Assembly: GCA_026745465.1 (NCBI GenBank) | Contig: JACYXH010000239.1 | Span: forward strand, 211,501-275,500 | Reading direction: 5' to 3' | Source: Lota lota | Lineage: Eukaryota; Chordata; Actinopteri; Gadiformes; Lotidae | Length of the DNA stretch: 64,000 bases | Shown here: piece after piece, positions 1 through 38,010 of the stretch | Layout: each line of letters begins with the position of its first letter | Numbering within the stretch: position 1 is the stretch's first letter | The notes under the pieces: model-generated | What the model saw: the letters and a program-made list of their open reading frames with translations, nothing else | What the model was told of the DNA's origin: nothing | Databases searched by the model: none | Program-made: the position numbers and the translations under genes

Positions 1-371
1 TGGTGCTTTGAGAATAGCGATGTCAAGGGCACTATATTCTTGGTGCGCTACTCAGGCGTTGTGTGATTGTTTCAAAGTGGAAAGTGGGGTCGTGTGGCCC
101 CAGCTTAAGCAGCTACAACCCAACCGCCAAGCCACTATGCCTCACTAAGCAACATCACAGAAGGCCGTGTTAAACCTCTGTCCTATCCATTTCACTCAAC
201 ATCTACCTATCCATCCTTCACTTGGTCAGAAACCAGGTGTCCTTGAAACAAACAAACAAAACAAAAAAGACATTAAATGGCTTTTTCGAGGGACACCCCA
301 AATCGAAACGTGGCACTGCGATGGTTCGCTTTGGGTGTCGAGGTGATCGAAAAGAAACCCCTGCATGGTCA

Positions 372-2885
<2,514 letters not shown>

Positions 2886-3475
2886 TTAGAAAACCGTTCA
2901 CCTTGCCCACGTGTTGAGTAAATAGTCCACCGACAGCACGAAAAGGAACATTTGTATGATCTATTGAGCGGTTATAGCAACCACGCTCATATTAATTCAG
3001 TGTGGAAAACATGATGTCTATACTGCAATGTGTAGGAGTTAGGGCAACTTATTATGGGATGCTTACAGGTAGTCGGTGGACATTAGGGATCGAACCCTGA
3101 CGCCTTACGACACTATCCAAACACCCTAGCCACGACACTATCCTCCATTCCTCTCTTCTACGGCATAAACCTTTACGGTTGTAGTAGCAAAAGGTTGTTG
3201 TTTTTTTTATGCTAAAACCAATGTGAATATCAATATCAACAACAACGGGCCTAATTTCCAAAGCCTTGTGCCCAGTGGGGGTAGATGGTAGCCACCGGCT
3301 GGAACGTGACCCAGTCTGACTGGGGCACCAGCACCGTAGGCCACCTGACAGTAGGCCCATTCATGCCCCCGTAGGACTCCCATTGGGTATTCTGGCGGGG
3401 TAGAGCGGAGAACGTCTAACATCATGAATGAGAGTCCTGTGTCTTAACAAGAAGCGGGCCATGGACAACCAACAT

Positions 3476-3493
3476 GGGGGGGGGGGGGGGGGG
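3476..3493. repeat. poly-G run
   Basis: Uninterrupted G tract of about 18 bases, one of several long G/C homopolymers in this window. Confidence 0.9.
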
Positions 3494-4469
3494 TGTCTGC
3501 CTATTTTCTAATCCATCCTTTTGTTTTTGGGTGACGGAAAAGGAGGTGTCGATTTTTTACTGTATTACTTATTTTTTTAAATTCAAGTAGGTGGCAATAG
3601 CTTAGCCGACATGTAGCGTGATAAAGAAACTGTCCCAATATAACAGAATAAATTAATGGGACGTCATACTTACTTTCAAGTACCTAATATTTCCTCTGCG
3701 AACTGCCATTAAGACACCGCACTGCTCCTGGGGCTAAAAGACACACATTTAACCAGTTAGTGCAAAGGAAAATCACAGACAACGTGCAACAACAAGCAAT
3801 AATGTACCGACATCGGTCTGACAGCACGTTCACACGTGTATATTTGTAACGCATGGATGTGAAACCACAGACACGGGTCAATCAATACAAAAAATGCAAC
3901 GCACGGAATTCAGGGTTCATTCTTCCAATAAAACGAGGTGCGTATCGCATGTTATGATGGGCGTGGCCTCGTTAGCCGCCATGCTATGCTATCGGTGCAT
4001 GTCGGGCCTACTAAAGCTAGCCCAATGCTAAGTCTCGCATTACAACATAAACTAATTATTTAAAAAAAAAAAATAGACCCCAATAAATGAGTGAATGCAA
4101 CCAACGTCTTTTTGATGTGTACAGTGACGAGACAGAGGCTCGAAACAGCAACTTATATTGGTTAAAAAAGATGATGCTCCCAATGCTCGGGAGACTTACT
4201 AAAGCTAGCCAACTGGTAAAATGGCCCCGAAGGCAGCATGGCCAATATTTGGTACTGCAGTCGACGAAATCCTGACGCCAACATAACTCAAACGCGCTTA
4301 ATGTGTCGGTTGTGGTTGGAAGTACTCACCAGAGTTAGGGGTTGTTGTTTTTATGCACTCGTTGAACGGTAATTGTCGCGCTTATCGCGGCCACGACGTT
4401 CACTAACGTTACACAAGTACTACGGCACCCTGGTGGGGAATAAACACTACGGCGCTACGTGACCAGTGT

Positions 4470-4553
4470 TGCCGCGCCCACTTCAACGTGCCGCGCCCAC
4501 TTCAACGTGCCACGCCCACTTCAACGTGCCACGCCCACTTCAACGTGCCACGC
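4470..4553. repeat. 19-bp tandem repeat, about 4 copies
   Basis: Unit approximately GCCRCGCCCACTTCAACGT, with copies differing only at the G/A in the fourth base. It contains CGCCCAC boxes (GC-box-like) and sits about 100 bp upstream of the inferred elavl1 first exon, so it may contribute to that promoter (inference). Confidence 0.8.
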
Positions 4554-4689
4554 CTCTGCATAATGACAGCCGGATGAAATGGAATACATGTAGACGTCTA
4601 CATCTTTAGACTTAAATCTAAAAATACTCAAACAAATTATTTAGCAAACAGAATGTTGTCACTGTATGTACAATAATAACACATTGCAT

Positions 4690-4760
4690 TTACATTACAT
4701 TTATTAAGCAGACGCTTTTGTCCAACGCGATTTACAGTAAGTGCATTCAACAAGGAAAAG
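4690..4760 (+). repeat. Dispersed teleost repeat fragment
   Basis: Contains the motif of the type ATTTATTAAGCAGACGCTTT followed by TGTCCAACGCGATTTACAGTAAGTGCATTCA, widespread in fish genomes. A related reversed motif (GCTTTGGATAAAAGTGTCTG) is at about 8787-8812. Confidence 0.6.
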
Positions 4761-4943
4761 ATACCCCAAAAAGTGCAAGAATCAAGTAAGCACATACAAA
4801 TTCACAAGTAAACGTATTGTTTTATTTGTGTATTATTTGAATATACGGCGGTGTCAACCATGCAAGGCGACAGCCAGCTCGTCTGTTTATGTGTTTGTGC
4901 ATGACTGTGTTTGTGCGTCCATGCGTGTGCGCGAATGTAAGTG

Positions 4944-5049
<106 letters not shown>

Positions 5050-5057
5050 GTATGTAG

Positions 5058-6280
5058 TCATCCTGTTGTAATGCAACTTGACTGTTTCTCCAGAATGGTG
5101 TAATCCAGTAACAGTTGGTTGTTCATCATCATCTGGGCCATCGTAGTGAACCCCACAACCTGCATCAAAAGTAAAGAGAGGGCAGAATAAAGGAGGCTTT
5201 CGTTTAGATCAAATATACATGATACATGGTTAAATATATATGACACTTCCTGGTAAAAATAATGCTTAGATATCAAATCTAAACAGCTTGATTGCATTTG
5301 ATTATTGCATTTCATTGCAATAACTAGCTAGTTATCTTACTAATCTGTTGATTTGATTGTCTTTCTTTTTTTTTACGTGTTTGACCCATTATATTCAGCA
5401 CATCTTTATTTAAATCGTATAAATGTACAAAGTGGCCCTAAAATGTTCATCCTGGGCCCTAGAAGGAACGTGATCATGTACACTCCTTTAAACCAAATGT
5501 ACGGCCCTGAACAGCAACTCCGTTAACCCCACGGCCTCTGACCTCCACCAGCACCAACGGCAGCAGGGACCATGTGATCAGACTCAGCACAAATGCCACA
5601 GCCTCCTCCAGCTTCACCCGACAGCCCTGACGAATAAACCACAAGGGTGACACGGTGTTGGAAAACAAAAGAGAAAGAAGGGAAAGGGAAGAAAGGGTCG
5701 GACTCTGAGCTCAAACGTCCTGATATGTAAGGGCCAAACATAATGTATACATTAATACCGTAGTTAACATGAACACCATTACCGTAGTCAACATAAACAC
5801 CATTAGAAAACATGAACACCATGAGTAAAGGAGCACTACACCATTCGTTAACTGTTAATTAACTGTTGGTTATAGCTTATTACTGTATTAACTAATGTTA
5901 ATGAACGGTTAATTCATGGTTCATGGTTCAATGTACCCTTATTGTGAAGTGTTGCACTCACAACCATTCAGAAGTTCACCTGTGCGTAAACTTCCCAGGG
6001 TGCCTTGGAGTTGCCATTGCAGGAGGAGAAGGAGGAGTTACAGCAGCTCTGAGGGAACTTGACCCCCTTACTACGGTTGAACCAGGGGGTGTTGAGCCAA
6101 TCACGGTAATCCTGGACCCCACAGCACTGTAGCTGCGCAGGGATTGGACCCAGGAACACAACAGGGTTTTATTAAGATAATATTACGGATGATCTTCACC
6201 ATTTATTATTGGAACTTTAGTATAGCTGAAAGTAAGTACACACACAAACACACACAGACGCATGCACGCGTGCGCATGCG

Positions 6281-6313
<33 letters not shown>

Positions 6314-7292
6314 CTCTTTTTGTGTACTGTCCACAGCTCTTGCTAGTGGGTCTTGGCTACTGCCTGAATAGTTGTAGAAAACATCTCTAAGAGCAGACAA
6401 CTCTGAATCCACCTACAAGAAAAAACATAACGGAGAAAATGTATAAACCTGAAGCTGTAGGCCATTTTTAATAGTGTTATTCTAGACATTTGATAACTCC
6501 TTTTGTATACCTTGTCAGAGTGGTAGTAGGCCAGTGCTGAAGCTGTGCTCTCAAGACACATCACCACCACCAACAGATAAACAAACTGGGGGAAAACATT
6601 AAATAAAAATAAAATCAATTTACACAGATGTAAACAACTCATCATAACTATCATTATCATCATCATAGATATAATTAATAATAACAATTATATTATTATT
6701 ATTATTATCCTCGTTATTATTATTACCACGCCCTGTAGAAAGACAGAGGTTCGCGTAGCAGCCATGCAGCCAATCACGCCGCTGACCAATAGGAGAGCGG
6801 CGGTGGAGAGCGCGACCACCCCGGGGAGGACTATGTAGTAATGAGAGAAAAAGGGGCGGCTCTCGCTAAAGTTCAACAGCAGATAAAGTCCGCCGAGGGC
6901 CACCACTAACCCCACAACCTGTAGGGAAAACAGTCGGAGGAATGTAAGTTATTATTAGGCTAGTATTATGCCCACTCATCTTTAAATATGCAATGTTAAA
7001 GATAAAATAATTTGGAATCTTAGTTGTCTCTCTCTAACATTAAAATGTGTTTATCTCCATCATGCCTATTTTTCTGGTAAGAGTGGGCCTTATCCGAAAC
7101 ACTTGAATCCAAAACAAATAGATTCAACATTGTTGCCCCTACACCCAACTTTCTTACAGATCAGCCTACTTTTAATGTCCAGTTAGTTATTTTCGAAGCA
7201 CGGCTATAAAATGAAACGACTGAACGTCTTACCCACAGAAGTTGACATGTAATCCGTAGACTTGTTTCTAAAGTTGTCCTGGAGAAACGCAT
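5058..7292 (-). CDS. Tetraspanin, complete, 7 coding exons, 254 aa
   Basis: Exons: 7292-7233, 6918-6727, 6585-6511, 6412-6314, 6132-5980, 5626-5543 and 5159-5058, all joining in phase 0. The lengths (60, 192, 75, 99, 153, 84, 102 nt) follow the classic tetraspanin gene pattern. Four membrane helices are visible. The large extracellular loop has the CCG motif (LQCCGVQDYRDW), a SCC pair and a later GC, giving the conserved cysteines, plus N-glycosylation sequons. Tetraspanins organise membrane microdomains by lateral association with integrins and receptors. The sequence is closest in style to the TSPAN3 / fish tspan36-tspan37 group; I cannot fix the symbol. The donor of exon 4 is the edge of a CA/GT microsatellite. 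A candidate poly(A) signal (AATAAA, minus strand) is at 4826-4821. Confidence 0.88.
5745..5955. repeat. Dispersed AT-rich repeat (GTTAAYTAAC family)
   Basis: Serial AACATGAACACCATTA-like blocks followed by GTTAATTAACTG and an end reading TGTACCCTTATTGTGAAGTG. The same order of blocks recurs at 58735-58945, so this is a dispersed element. The terminal TACCCTTATTGTRAAG resembles ends common in fish DNA-transposon derivatives (class assignment is inference). It lies in a tetraspanin intron. Confidence 0.7.
6238..6313. repeat. CA microsatellite overlapping a splice donor
   Basis: Imperfect CA array with GCATGCGC-type alternating purine-pyrimidine. On the minus strand its edge supplies the GTGTGT donor of tetraspanin exon 4, whose last coding base is 6314. 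Confidence 0.9.
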
Positions 7293-9530
7293 TTCTTGCT
7301 GCTATCTTGTTAAATAACTTGCCTCGTGGCGTTTTGAAAGGATGTCACTTTCAATTTGACATAAACAACAACAACAACAAGCAGTCAGACATGTATTCAC
7401 CGCCTATCCCAAGCGAATCACGGTTGCAGTAATCATAGACGCAGCTGCGCCTCCGTCTTTGTTCAACGGCAGTGTTACAGCGCTACACTGTGAACACCTA
7501 ATAACGTCGACAAAAGCAAAGCCAACCTATGATCGTTGAACGTAGTCTGTGATAAAAAATAAATAAATAAAAAAAATGCCTCTTCAACCTTCCTCAAAAC
7601 GCTGACATAATACGGAAACACTCGATACTTCCTACTTAAACACAGCACACCACACCTTTGTCTTTTATTAGGTCTTATTGTCCGGCTCTGGTACATCTAT
7701 CACGGAGCCTAGACTATTTTTAGTGCCTTCATATTGCCCACACGATGTGACATGTTAGGCCTCCGATAGTGTTATGTTCATAAAACCACTCCAATAGGCT
7801 TATATGCCTTATACAAGCCTTATTTTTCAACATTTTACTATACTATATTTATCATAAATGTGTTACTATGGGATTGATTATGTATCCACACATCACTGCT
7901 GCGTCCACAATATATATGGACATATGCTTGGACGAATAGAAACAGGGTTGCTACAATACAAAACCGTATGGATGGTTTGTGTTTTTTATTAAATGAAACA
8001 AACACCGCTACCTAGTGTCCAAATATTATTTTACATAATTTAGTAAAGTAACTACAGACACAGGTCATTATGGTGCAGGTAGGGGTTAAACATTGAATAC
8101 AGAGACAGGTCATCAAGGTGAAAGTAGTGGTTAGACAGTGAATACAGAGACAGGTCATCAAGGAGCAGGTAGGGGTTAGACAGTGAATACAGAGACAGGT
8201 CATCAAGGAGCAGGTAGGGGTTAGACAGTGAATAGAGACAGATCATCAAGGAGCAGGTAGGGGTTAGACAGTGAATACAGAGACAGGTCATTAAGGATAG
8301 AATATAATAGAATATAATTCCTTTATGGTCATTGCACAAATTCCTAACCGAGCATTCAGACATATAAGCAGTTCAAACTAGAATAATTTAAGAGGCTAAA
8401 AATATTAATATATTTGCTCTAACTTACAAAACAATAAGATATAAAACAGTATGATAGCACCTGAGATATTGCACTTCTGGATATTAAACATTTGCTAAAA
8501 TGGAAGTTGCATAGCAGTGGCCCTATACAAAAGTAGAGCTGTTAGGAATATTGAATATGGGGTTGTAATGTGGTGCAGACATCTGCAGTGTTCCATAAGG
8601 GCAACTGCTGTACACAGCCACACAGCTCCCAGTCAGTCAATGTCAGGGTTAGGCCGTGCTCAGTTCTCGTCTGAGGCTGTTCTGAAGTCAGTTTGTGCCG
8701 TGATTTGATGTACCGGAAGGGTCCACCAGAGGGCAGCAGCAGTCTGGAGCAGTAGCTATCGTCTACCATCGATGTACGGTAGACCGCTTTGGATAAAAGT
8801 GTCTGCTAAATGACAGTTCCTTATTTAGACTTCACCTGTCAGATCTGGCTGGCATCTGGGTTAGAGAAAAGCCCTTTGCCTCCTACCTGAGCACAGCCGC
8901 TTGAACAGATCAGCATCCATCTGCCCCAGGCTGACTCCCCCCAAAAGTGGGGGAACGTTGTAAACATTACACATGGCTGAGCCCAACCATTTCCTCTTTT
9001 ATTTGAATACCTTAATAAAGAATGTACTGCTTAAAGTGCATGGTTGTCCCTTTCAGTTTTCTGTCCATTTGAACAAGTCGCAGGGGAAGACAGTGACCGC
9101 AGTTGATCGCTAGAGGGCGGAAAAGATCTACCTCAACCAATACGTTTGTTAAACTGGGTTTGCATTTTCGTGTCATTTTTAGAATGAGTGTTGTGTGCGA
9201 TCGCGTCAAATCATTATTAATTACATAGTGATACTATATTAATAGCTGTCTAGTAATATTCAGGATGGAAATACTGTCCAACGGACCGCCGTCATACGTA
9301 TGTTACAATGCATTACGTCAGCTATCCTCCATTCATTCTTTTTCTCAGCTCTCTTCCGGCAGATTTGGTCGTCTTGGATACAGCGGGTGATTGGCCCCTT
9401 GACTCCGGACGTCATCGTCCAATTTCGCATAGATTCGACCATAAATGAGCATCAATTTCCAATTCCTTCAAGCTGCAGCAATGCAAGGAGCGTTTTAAAA
9501 AGCCAGTACTCGAACACTGTAGCGTTTCTT
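7293..9530. other. Intergenic, tetraspanin to foxo3
   Basis: No coding exon is recognisable. The first few hundred bases hold the tetraspanin promoter side. At 8060-8295 is a 47-bp minisatellite; at 8775-8825 a fish dispersed-repeat end. The rest is AT-rich unique sequence without recognisable signals. Confidence 0.5.
8060..8295 (+). repeat. 47-bp minisatellite, about 5 copies
   Basis: Unit approximately CATCAAGGAGCAGGTAGGGG followed by TTAGACAGTGAATACAGAGACAGGT. It belongs to the same sequence family as the larger array at 45755-46650 and as single dispersed copies near 19720, 20220 and 47545. Confidence 0.85.
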
Positions 9531-11423
9531 TCAAGCTTTATTTACATGCACCATTTCGGATACAGCCCATACAAGCAAGTGGAAATAACACCAGGTTAGG
9601 TCGTGGTGGTGTTTTAAACAAGAGCAAGTAAAGGAAACATGGACGTTGGCAGTGGATGTTTTCTCAGAGATACAGCAGACCAGAGTGTGACCTTGGGGGG
9701 AGAAAAAAAAAGTAGAAGTATCCAAGCCAAACCCCTTTCTATTTTGAGTTTTAACCCTCCCATAAAACTACATGATTAGCTGCATTTGGAAGCAAACTGG
9801 CGCATGAAATGGCAAAGCCCCAAAGTTGCAGTTTTATTGCCATAAATCAAATATATTGAGTCACTGCAATCTGGAATAGAGGGATTTAAGCTACAAAGAG
9901 CCTTAATGAGTTTAGCACTAGACCAAAAAAACCCAGAGCTATACAAGATAGCAAAAATAATATGGAAATAGGCCAAGCACAAGATGTGCGGATGGAGTGT
10001 ATTTAAGCCACACACACACACACACACACTCAATAGATTCAACACTATATTCTCCCTCTAGTGTAGACCAAAACATCTAAATATTTTCCCTGCAATGTGC
10101 GGTTGGGTGGGGTTCATTTGAATCAAGACACCATCGTCTGATAGAGAAGAAAACATTGGACAAACGAGTGAAACTAAACGTCTTCACACTGTTGCTACAA
10201 AACTGTTGATGTCTGGCTTTATTGGATATATTTTTTGCTTGTTGACACTGAGTACTAATATTTACACACCGTGTAATGCTTGTTTCCCACCTTTTGGCAA
10301 TATTTAAAATACGTTAAAATACGACATTTCTTTCCACTCATGCTACAGCGCTGATAACATGGGGAGGCTAGCTAACGCCAAACTATCTGCAACCACTCCC
10401 CGTTATCTTTTCTTCAATAGCACCAAGTTGTTGAACACCAAAAAAAGATCAGGTTTCGCTGCCGAAGAAACTCCAAGATAGCATTTTTATGATCCAATAC
10501 AAAATGGTCAGAGTAACTAATGCTATTAAAGAGATAGCTGAACACGGTCCTAAACACAGAATACCCTTAAAACTCAAATGTTCATAGAGAGATGGGACGA
10601 GGGAGAATCTGGGATGTTTGGGAGTTATGAAACTCTATGAGGAAAACTGCATTCACAGTAGTGTCATTTAAAACCCAGGATAAAACCATCATAAATTAGA
10701 AACTTAAACATCACGTACAAAACAATGCAGATCATTTCACATTTCGATAACATCTCTACAGTTATTGTTTCATGGCTTGACGCGTCAATGGGGGAATGAA
10801 AGGTTGGCATTTAATTTTTTAAATTAACACTTCTTTCCAATTGATTTGTATTCTGCTTCGTCTCTTAAAAGAAACGTTGAAAATAGGCTTATCGGGTAAA
10901 CTTCACGGGATCAAAATGTCAGGTTGGCTGTAGCTTGTTCTGTGAACGGGCCGTCGCCCGTTCCGGGACAGCAGCTGGTTTGGCAAAAACATCGTGTTGG
11001 TTCAGGTATGAGCGTGTCCTTTGTGGGAGAACAACGGTTTCATGTCTCACTTTGTGATGAGACGTTCCCTGAGACTTGTATTTTTTTTTTTTTTTTATAG
11101 TTGTGACAAAACCTCCCTTGGTTCCATTTTTTTGTCAAGAAAACTGTTGTTCTCTTTGACACAAGTCTGTTCACCGCTGCGAAGACAGCCATCCAGAGTC
11201 TTTGACACTACACTTAATACAGTACCGAGTACAATGCCTTACGTTCAAATAAAATTAAGAAAAATAAAAATAAAAAAGACAACGGAAAACAAGTCACACG
11301 AGGACACCTTCACGTATTTCGATGTAGCTTCTAGGTAGCATAACGCAAGACAATGTAACCTATTCTACATGTACTACCACCCAACACCTCTTCTCCCTTG
11401 AATGACGTCCGCTCAGCCCGCCT
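9520..11423 (-). other. foxo3: foxo3 3' untranslated region (inferred)
   Basis: AT-rich, non-coding in all frames, contiguous with the last foxo3 exon. FOXO3 genes generally have long, miRNA-targeted 3'UTRs. The extent rests on the poly(A) signal at 9537-9542 and is inference. Confidence 0.45.
9537..9542 (-). terminator. Candidate foxo3 poly(A) signal
   Basis: TTTATT on the plus strand, i.e. AATAAA on the minus strand, about 1.9 kb downstream of the foxo3 stop. It is the best candidate for the 3' end of the long 3'UTR. Confidence 0.45.
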
Positions 11424-17410
<5,987 letters not shown>

Positions 17411-18480
17411 GTTATTGGCAATATCTCGGGTTTGGCACAAGATTTTATGAAATCACAGGACACGAAAACACGGGAGTCGCATTCCATCAATGTCTTATGG
17501 GGTTTTAAATGGCGATTACATATGCACGATATGCAAATATGGCCCTTCTATGTTTCGCAAGCACGTGCGTCTTGTGTTCTCACGGGCTGTCCAGACCCCG
17601 CTGTATCCTGTATCTGTTGATTCAAATCAACCAAGTATCGCCGTCTTCAGTGCATATATCGCCCACACCCTGATTAAAATCCATCGGGATTCGAGGGAAA
17701 TGTTTGCGTTTCCCAGAGTCAGTACGTCGGCCTCGTCTCGAAGGAATCCCGGCCGCGTTCCATTACAATCGCGCGCCCTGCACACGGCGATCCGTCGACA
17801 TGCATGCCTCCGATTAATTCATTAGTATGGACACATCACCTCCTGCACACACAGCTGCCATCTTGACCGTTTCCTTTCCACACACACCCCATCCCCTCCC
17901 CTCCCCTCCCAACCACCAAGTTCTTTATCCGTCCAGCCGCGAGTCGCTGCTGCCAGTCTTCTCCTCGGCTCTCTTGTTCTTGTCCTCCTCCTCCCCAGAT
18001 ACCATCAAGGCGGAGGTCGCTTCCAATAGGCCCGGCTCACAGGCTACCATTGAAATGCTACGACGCTCCGAAACGATCCAGCAGGGAACAAGTGAGAAGA
18101 ACCCCTTGCAAATGTAGCAAATTAAAACGCCCTCCGCACATCCTCGTTTGCATGCTGACCAAGTCCACCGCGGCAACCAGACATGTTCACGCCCGTTCAT
18201 TCAGTCGAATGCCGAGGTGGTGGCGCAAAACGCCCCGTGTGCCGTCTCCGAACACAGAGGAGGGGAGGTGGGGGGTAGGGGGGAACGACCTGCCCCTTGC
18301 ATTGCAATGAAATTAAAGCGACAGTATGTACATGGCCGTGTCACAGCGGCAGGGCTGGAAACATGTCCTCCTGCGTTGCGTCACCGTGGAACTCACTCGC
18401 TGAGCTGTGTCCATAGGGAATGCGAAGTTACGTTGAGACGGGCGCCATCTTGTGAGCCGGAACCAACAGAGGGGGCCTAC
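17411..18480 (-). promoter_or_regulatory. foxo3: foxo3 5'UTR / promoter region (inferred)
   Basis: CpG-containing, moderately GC-rich DNA upstream of the foxo3 start, with no coding similarity, becoming AT-rich beyond 18480. A CGCCATCTTG (YY1-type) site is at about 18440-18455. The transcription start is not determinable by eye. Confidence 0.4.
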
Positions 18481-19323
18481 TTAAAGTAAAGTATATAAAA
18501 AGTTAAATAATAATGATAAATAACATCAATCCTGATACATTCTAGCAACATTATCGCTGGAAGAAGTATAAAACATAATAGGCTAAAGGCTAATTCCCAT
18601 CTAGGTTTAATAAAGTATATTTTAAATTATAAATGGCAATAGGTTTGGTATGCTAATTTATTGAATAGGCCCATTAATATTTACGTTTTTTAATTTAAAT
18701 ATGCAACCTGTGTGCTGCTGCTAAATGACTCAAGTCCTTGACAGATAGTCTACAAGGAAGTCCCAGCACTTGGGTAAAACAATCTTCAGGGAATTTCCCA
18801 AAGAAATGAAGAAGGTAGTCATTCGATGTTTACTGTAAAAAGAGAGTGTTTAGTGTTTTCCCACATTTTTCCCTAATTAATATGATTCAATACATTGGTT
18901 TGAACCTTTTCGGGTCAAGACATCAAGACACACATGTGCGAGCACACACACGCACACGCGCACACACACACACACACACAGTTGATTACATCATTACAGT
19001 TAAAAGCTAATAAAATATGTATACCGCTCTACATATGTATATACACACACACACATGCACATCAATATATTTATATATATGCTCATACTGTTAAGTGCTA
19101 TGTAGAGTTTAAAATCAAGAATGGCGTCACCATTTCAGTAATAAATAATTGGCTGAGGTGTGTGAGGACCGGTCTCTGCACACGGCCAGCCCTGTGTTCT
19201 GAGTTAAGTCCCATGGAGTTGCTTCTGGAAGGCCCAGCATGGGCCAGCATGAAGTGTAGCTTCCGATGCTACAGGCTGGGAGGAGCCCCTCTCTCCCCCC
19301 GTGAGGGTGTCTGTTGTGGGGGC

Positions 19324-26901
<7,578 letters not shown>

Positions 26902-26906
26902 CTTGC

Positions 26907-27722
26907 TGTCAAAAAAAATGCATCGCAAAACTTTATTGACAAAAGCATTCAAACAGGGGCCAGGAGGAAGCGCTGGCATTGCCTACTAGCGCCATAAGGG
27001 GACAGTGTTTCAACATAACATTAAACATAACGGATTAACGTTATGAATTTGATGATAATCATAACAATGATATTGCTTTATAATATGTTGTATATTATGA
27101 CCATTATTATGGATCATTATAATAATAGTATAGTAGTCAGCCACTGCATTCATTTATCATACCAAGTAGCGTCCTTCATCACGTATAGGCCTATTTTATA
27201 CTAAAATAATAGATACAAATGAATAACAACAGTAATACGCTCAAATATAGCCAACGATAATTTAGTTCAAGGTTCTACTCCCGCAGATTTTATATTTGAT
27301 ATAAAATGATTATTTTATCAACATTATAAATAAATACTTTATTGTGAGAAATCAATGTAGCCTGAAATATCTAATTAAATAATTGTGTAAGTAAAGAACA
27401 CGACCTATAGAATATAGTATAGAAATAAACAGAATATAACAGGACTTAATACAGCATGCACACGCTTGCTCCAATGTGAAAACACTCAGTTCTGCACACA
27501 CGCACGCGCGCGATGGCGATGTAAACGGTGCTTTTAAATATTTCATATGAATGCTCCCGCAGAGTTCCCGATGAAATTCCCCGTCTTAATGAGGAGGCGC
27601 ACGCGAGGCTGTCTAATTATGTCTGCCATGTTTGGTGCTTCAGCTGCAGACAAAAACTGACAGATATCCGTCAGGGTGGCACGGGCTTTACAGGCTTGTT
27701 ACCATGACAACAGAAGAGCCGT

Positions 27723-27819
<97 letters not shown>

Positions 27820-27990
27820 ACACACTCATACGCCATCTCTCTCTCTCTCTCTCTCACTCATACGCCATCTCTCTCCCCCTCTCTCTCTCTTTCTCTCTCC
27901 CTCACTCACCCACCATCTCTCTCTCTCGCGCTCTCTCTCCCTTTCTCTCTCCACCCCCCCCCCCCCCCCCCCCCTCTCTCTTTCTCCGTC
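26907..27990. promoter_or_regulatory. Divergent intergenic region, afg1l / scml4
   Basis: afg1l runs left and scml4 right, with about 1.1 kb between their inferred 5' ends. The first part (27000-27400) is AT-rich without signals; the second holds GCGCGC-containing DNA and the compound repeat at 27726-27974. No coding exon is visible. Confidence 0.4.
27726..27974. repeat. Compound (CT)n(CA)n(CT)n poly-C repeat
   Basis: CT array, then CA, then imperfect CT blocks with CACTCATACGCCAT inserts, ending in about 20 C. It is immediately upstream of the presumed scml4 first exon and could form H-DNA (inference). Confidence 0.9.
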
Positions 27991-28142
27991 GCGCGCACAT
28001 ATACACATACACACACGCTCGATCAGACAAGCGCACACGGGAATCCGTCTTGCTTTGAGATCTGCACGGTTAAAGAAGAACCGGTAGATATAGATTCACT
28101 GCAGGAAACACCATAGTCGTGTCCAGCCTTCTTACATTTTGA

Positions 28143-36753
<8,611 letters not shown>

Positions 36754-38010
36754 GAGCAACGCGCGCCTCTTCTGACGCGCCCACGCCCCGTCCTGATGTG
36801 CGCGCGGTCACATGATCACCCACAATCAAAATCTCTCTTATCGCTGTCGTTTTTATACCATCTTTTTTTTGTTTTTTCAATCTTTTTGTATTTTTTTGTT
36901 TTTCTTGAGCGCAGGTTTTGATCGCAGTGTTGTCAGTGCGCAGGAGGCATCGTCTGCGGTCAGCGGCCGTGGATATTAGGGGTAGAGAGGATGACCGGGT
37001 TTAGCGGGCAGGTGAACCCCCTGATCACGGTGGAGCGACGGAGCTGCAGTTAGCCTCGCAGCCTTCTCGTCCACCTCCAGACCCATGTTGCACTTTGGTT
37101 CCTTTCGTCGCACGTTATGCAGCAGTACACACAGTACAACCGTATATATATACGTATATATATATACGTTAACACATAGATTCATCAGCTGGGAATTTTT
37201 ATTTGAGGACTTTATTTGACTCATGTTGGAAAAAAATGCCCAAGCTTGTTCCTTCTATTTATCTTATTATAATACAAAAACAGTATAAAAGCATAATGTT
37301 AACCAACCTATAAGACACTTTTTTTTATTAATTAATTATTTCATTTTTGATACCATTTTTCTTCACATTAATATTTATTGTAAAAAAAGAAAAAACGTTA
37401 ATGGTGCATTTCTAAATGTATTATAATTCATTTGACTATCATTTCAAACATGAAACAATATAATCTAAGATAAAACGTACATATACTACATAGAGAGTCA
37501 CAGAGACTCTCATGTTGGCGATAGATTGAGAAGCATAAGAGCATTGTGAATTGTGTCATTATGTATATGGTCAATATGCAAGGTCCTTTTTATTATAACC
37601 TCTTTGTGTACAGGCTATACTCCACGAGCCCATCTACTGGTTTTTGTTACGTGTATTTTTTTAGGTTTTTAACAAGCATCAGTGTTTCAACTGAGGTGTA
37701 GGTCTACCGATGTGCAAGCAACACAAATTTCACACTGAGAAAAAAAACACAACTGGCAAATACAGATGTCCTTTACTGCATATGTATACCGTTTCGGTGT
37801 ACAGTACTATACATCCTTTTGTAATCCACTAACCTTTGTAAGTGAATGCTGCTGTATTAAAGTCAATGTTAGCCATGCCTATATAGTGAGCTCAAGCTTA
37901 GGTCTTTTATTTTGAAAAACCATTAAGAATCAGATAGCTCTACTGGTGCTAAAGTTATCGCTGTATTTAAACTGTATGCTTTTGTGTTTGTGAGATGTAA
38001 ATAAAATCCA
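36754..38010 (+). other. scml4: scml4 3' untranslated region
   Basis: AT-rich, non-coding DNA following the scml4 stop, ending at the poly(A) signal at 37999. A second AATAAA at 38287-38292 could give a longer form. Confidence 0.6.
37999..38004 (+). terminator. scml4: Candidate scml4 poly(A) signal
   Basis: AATAAA followed by a TGTGTGTATT-rich stretch about 20 bp downstream. Confidence 0.6.
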
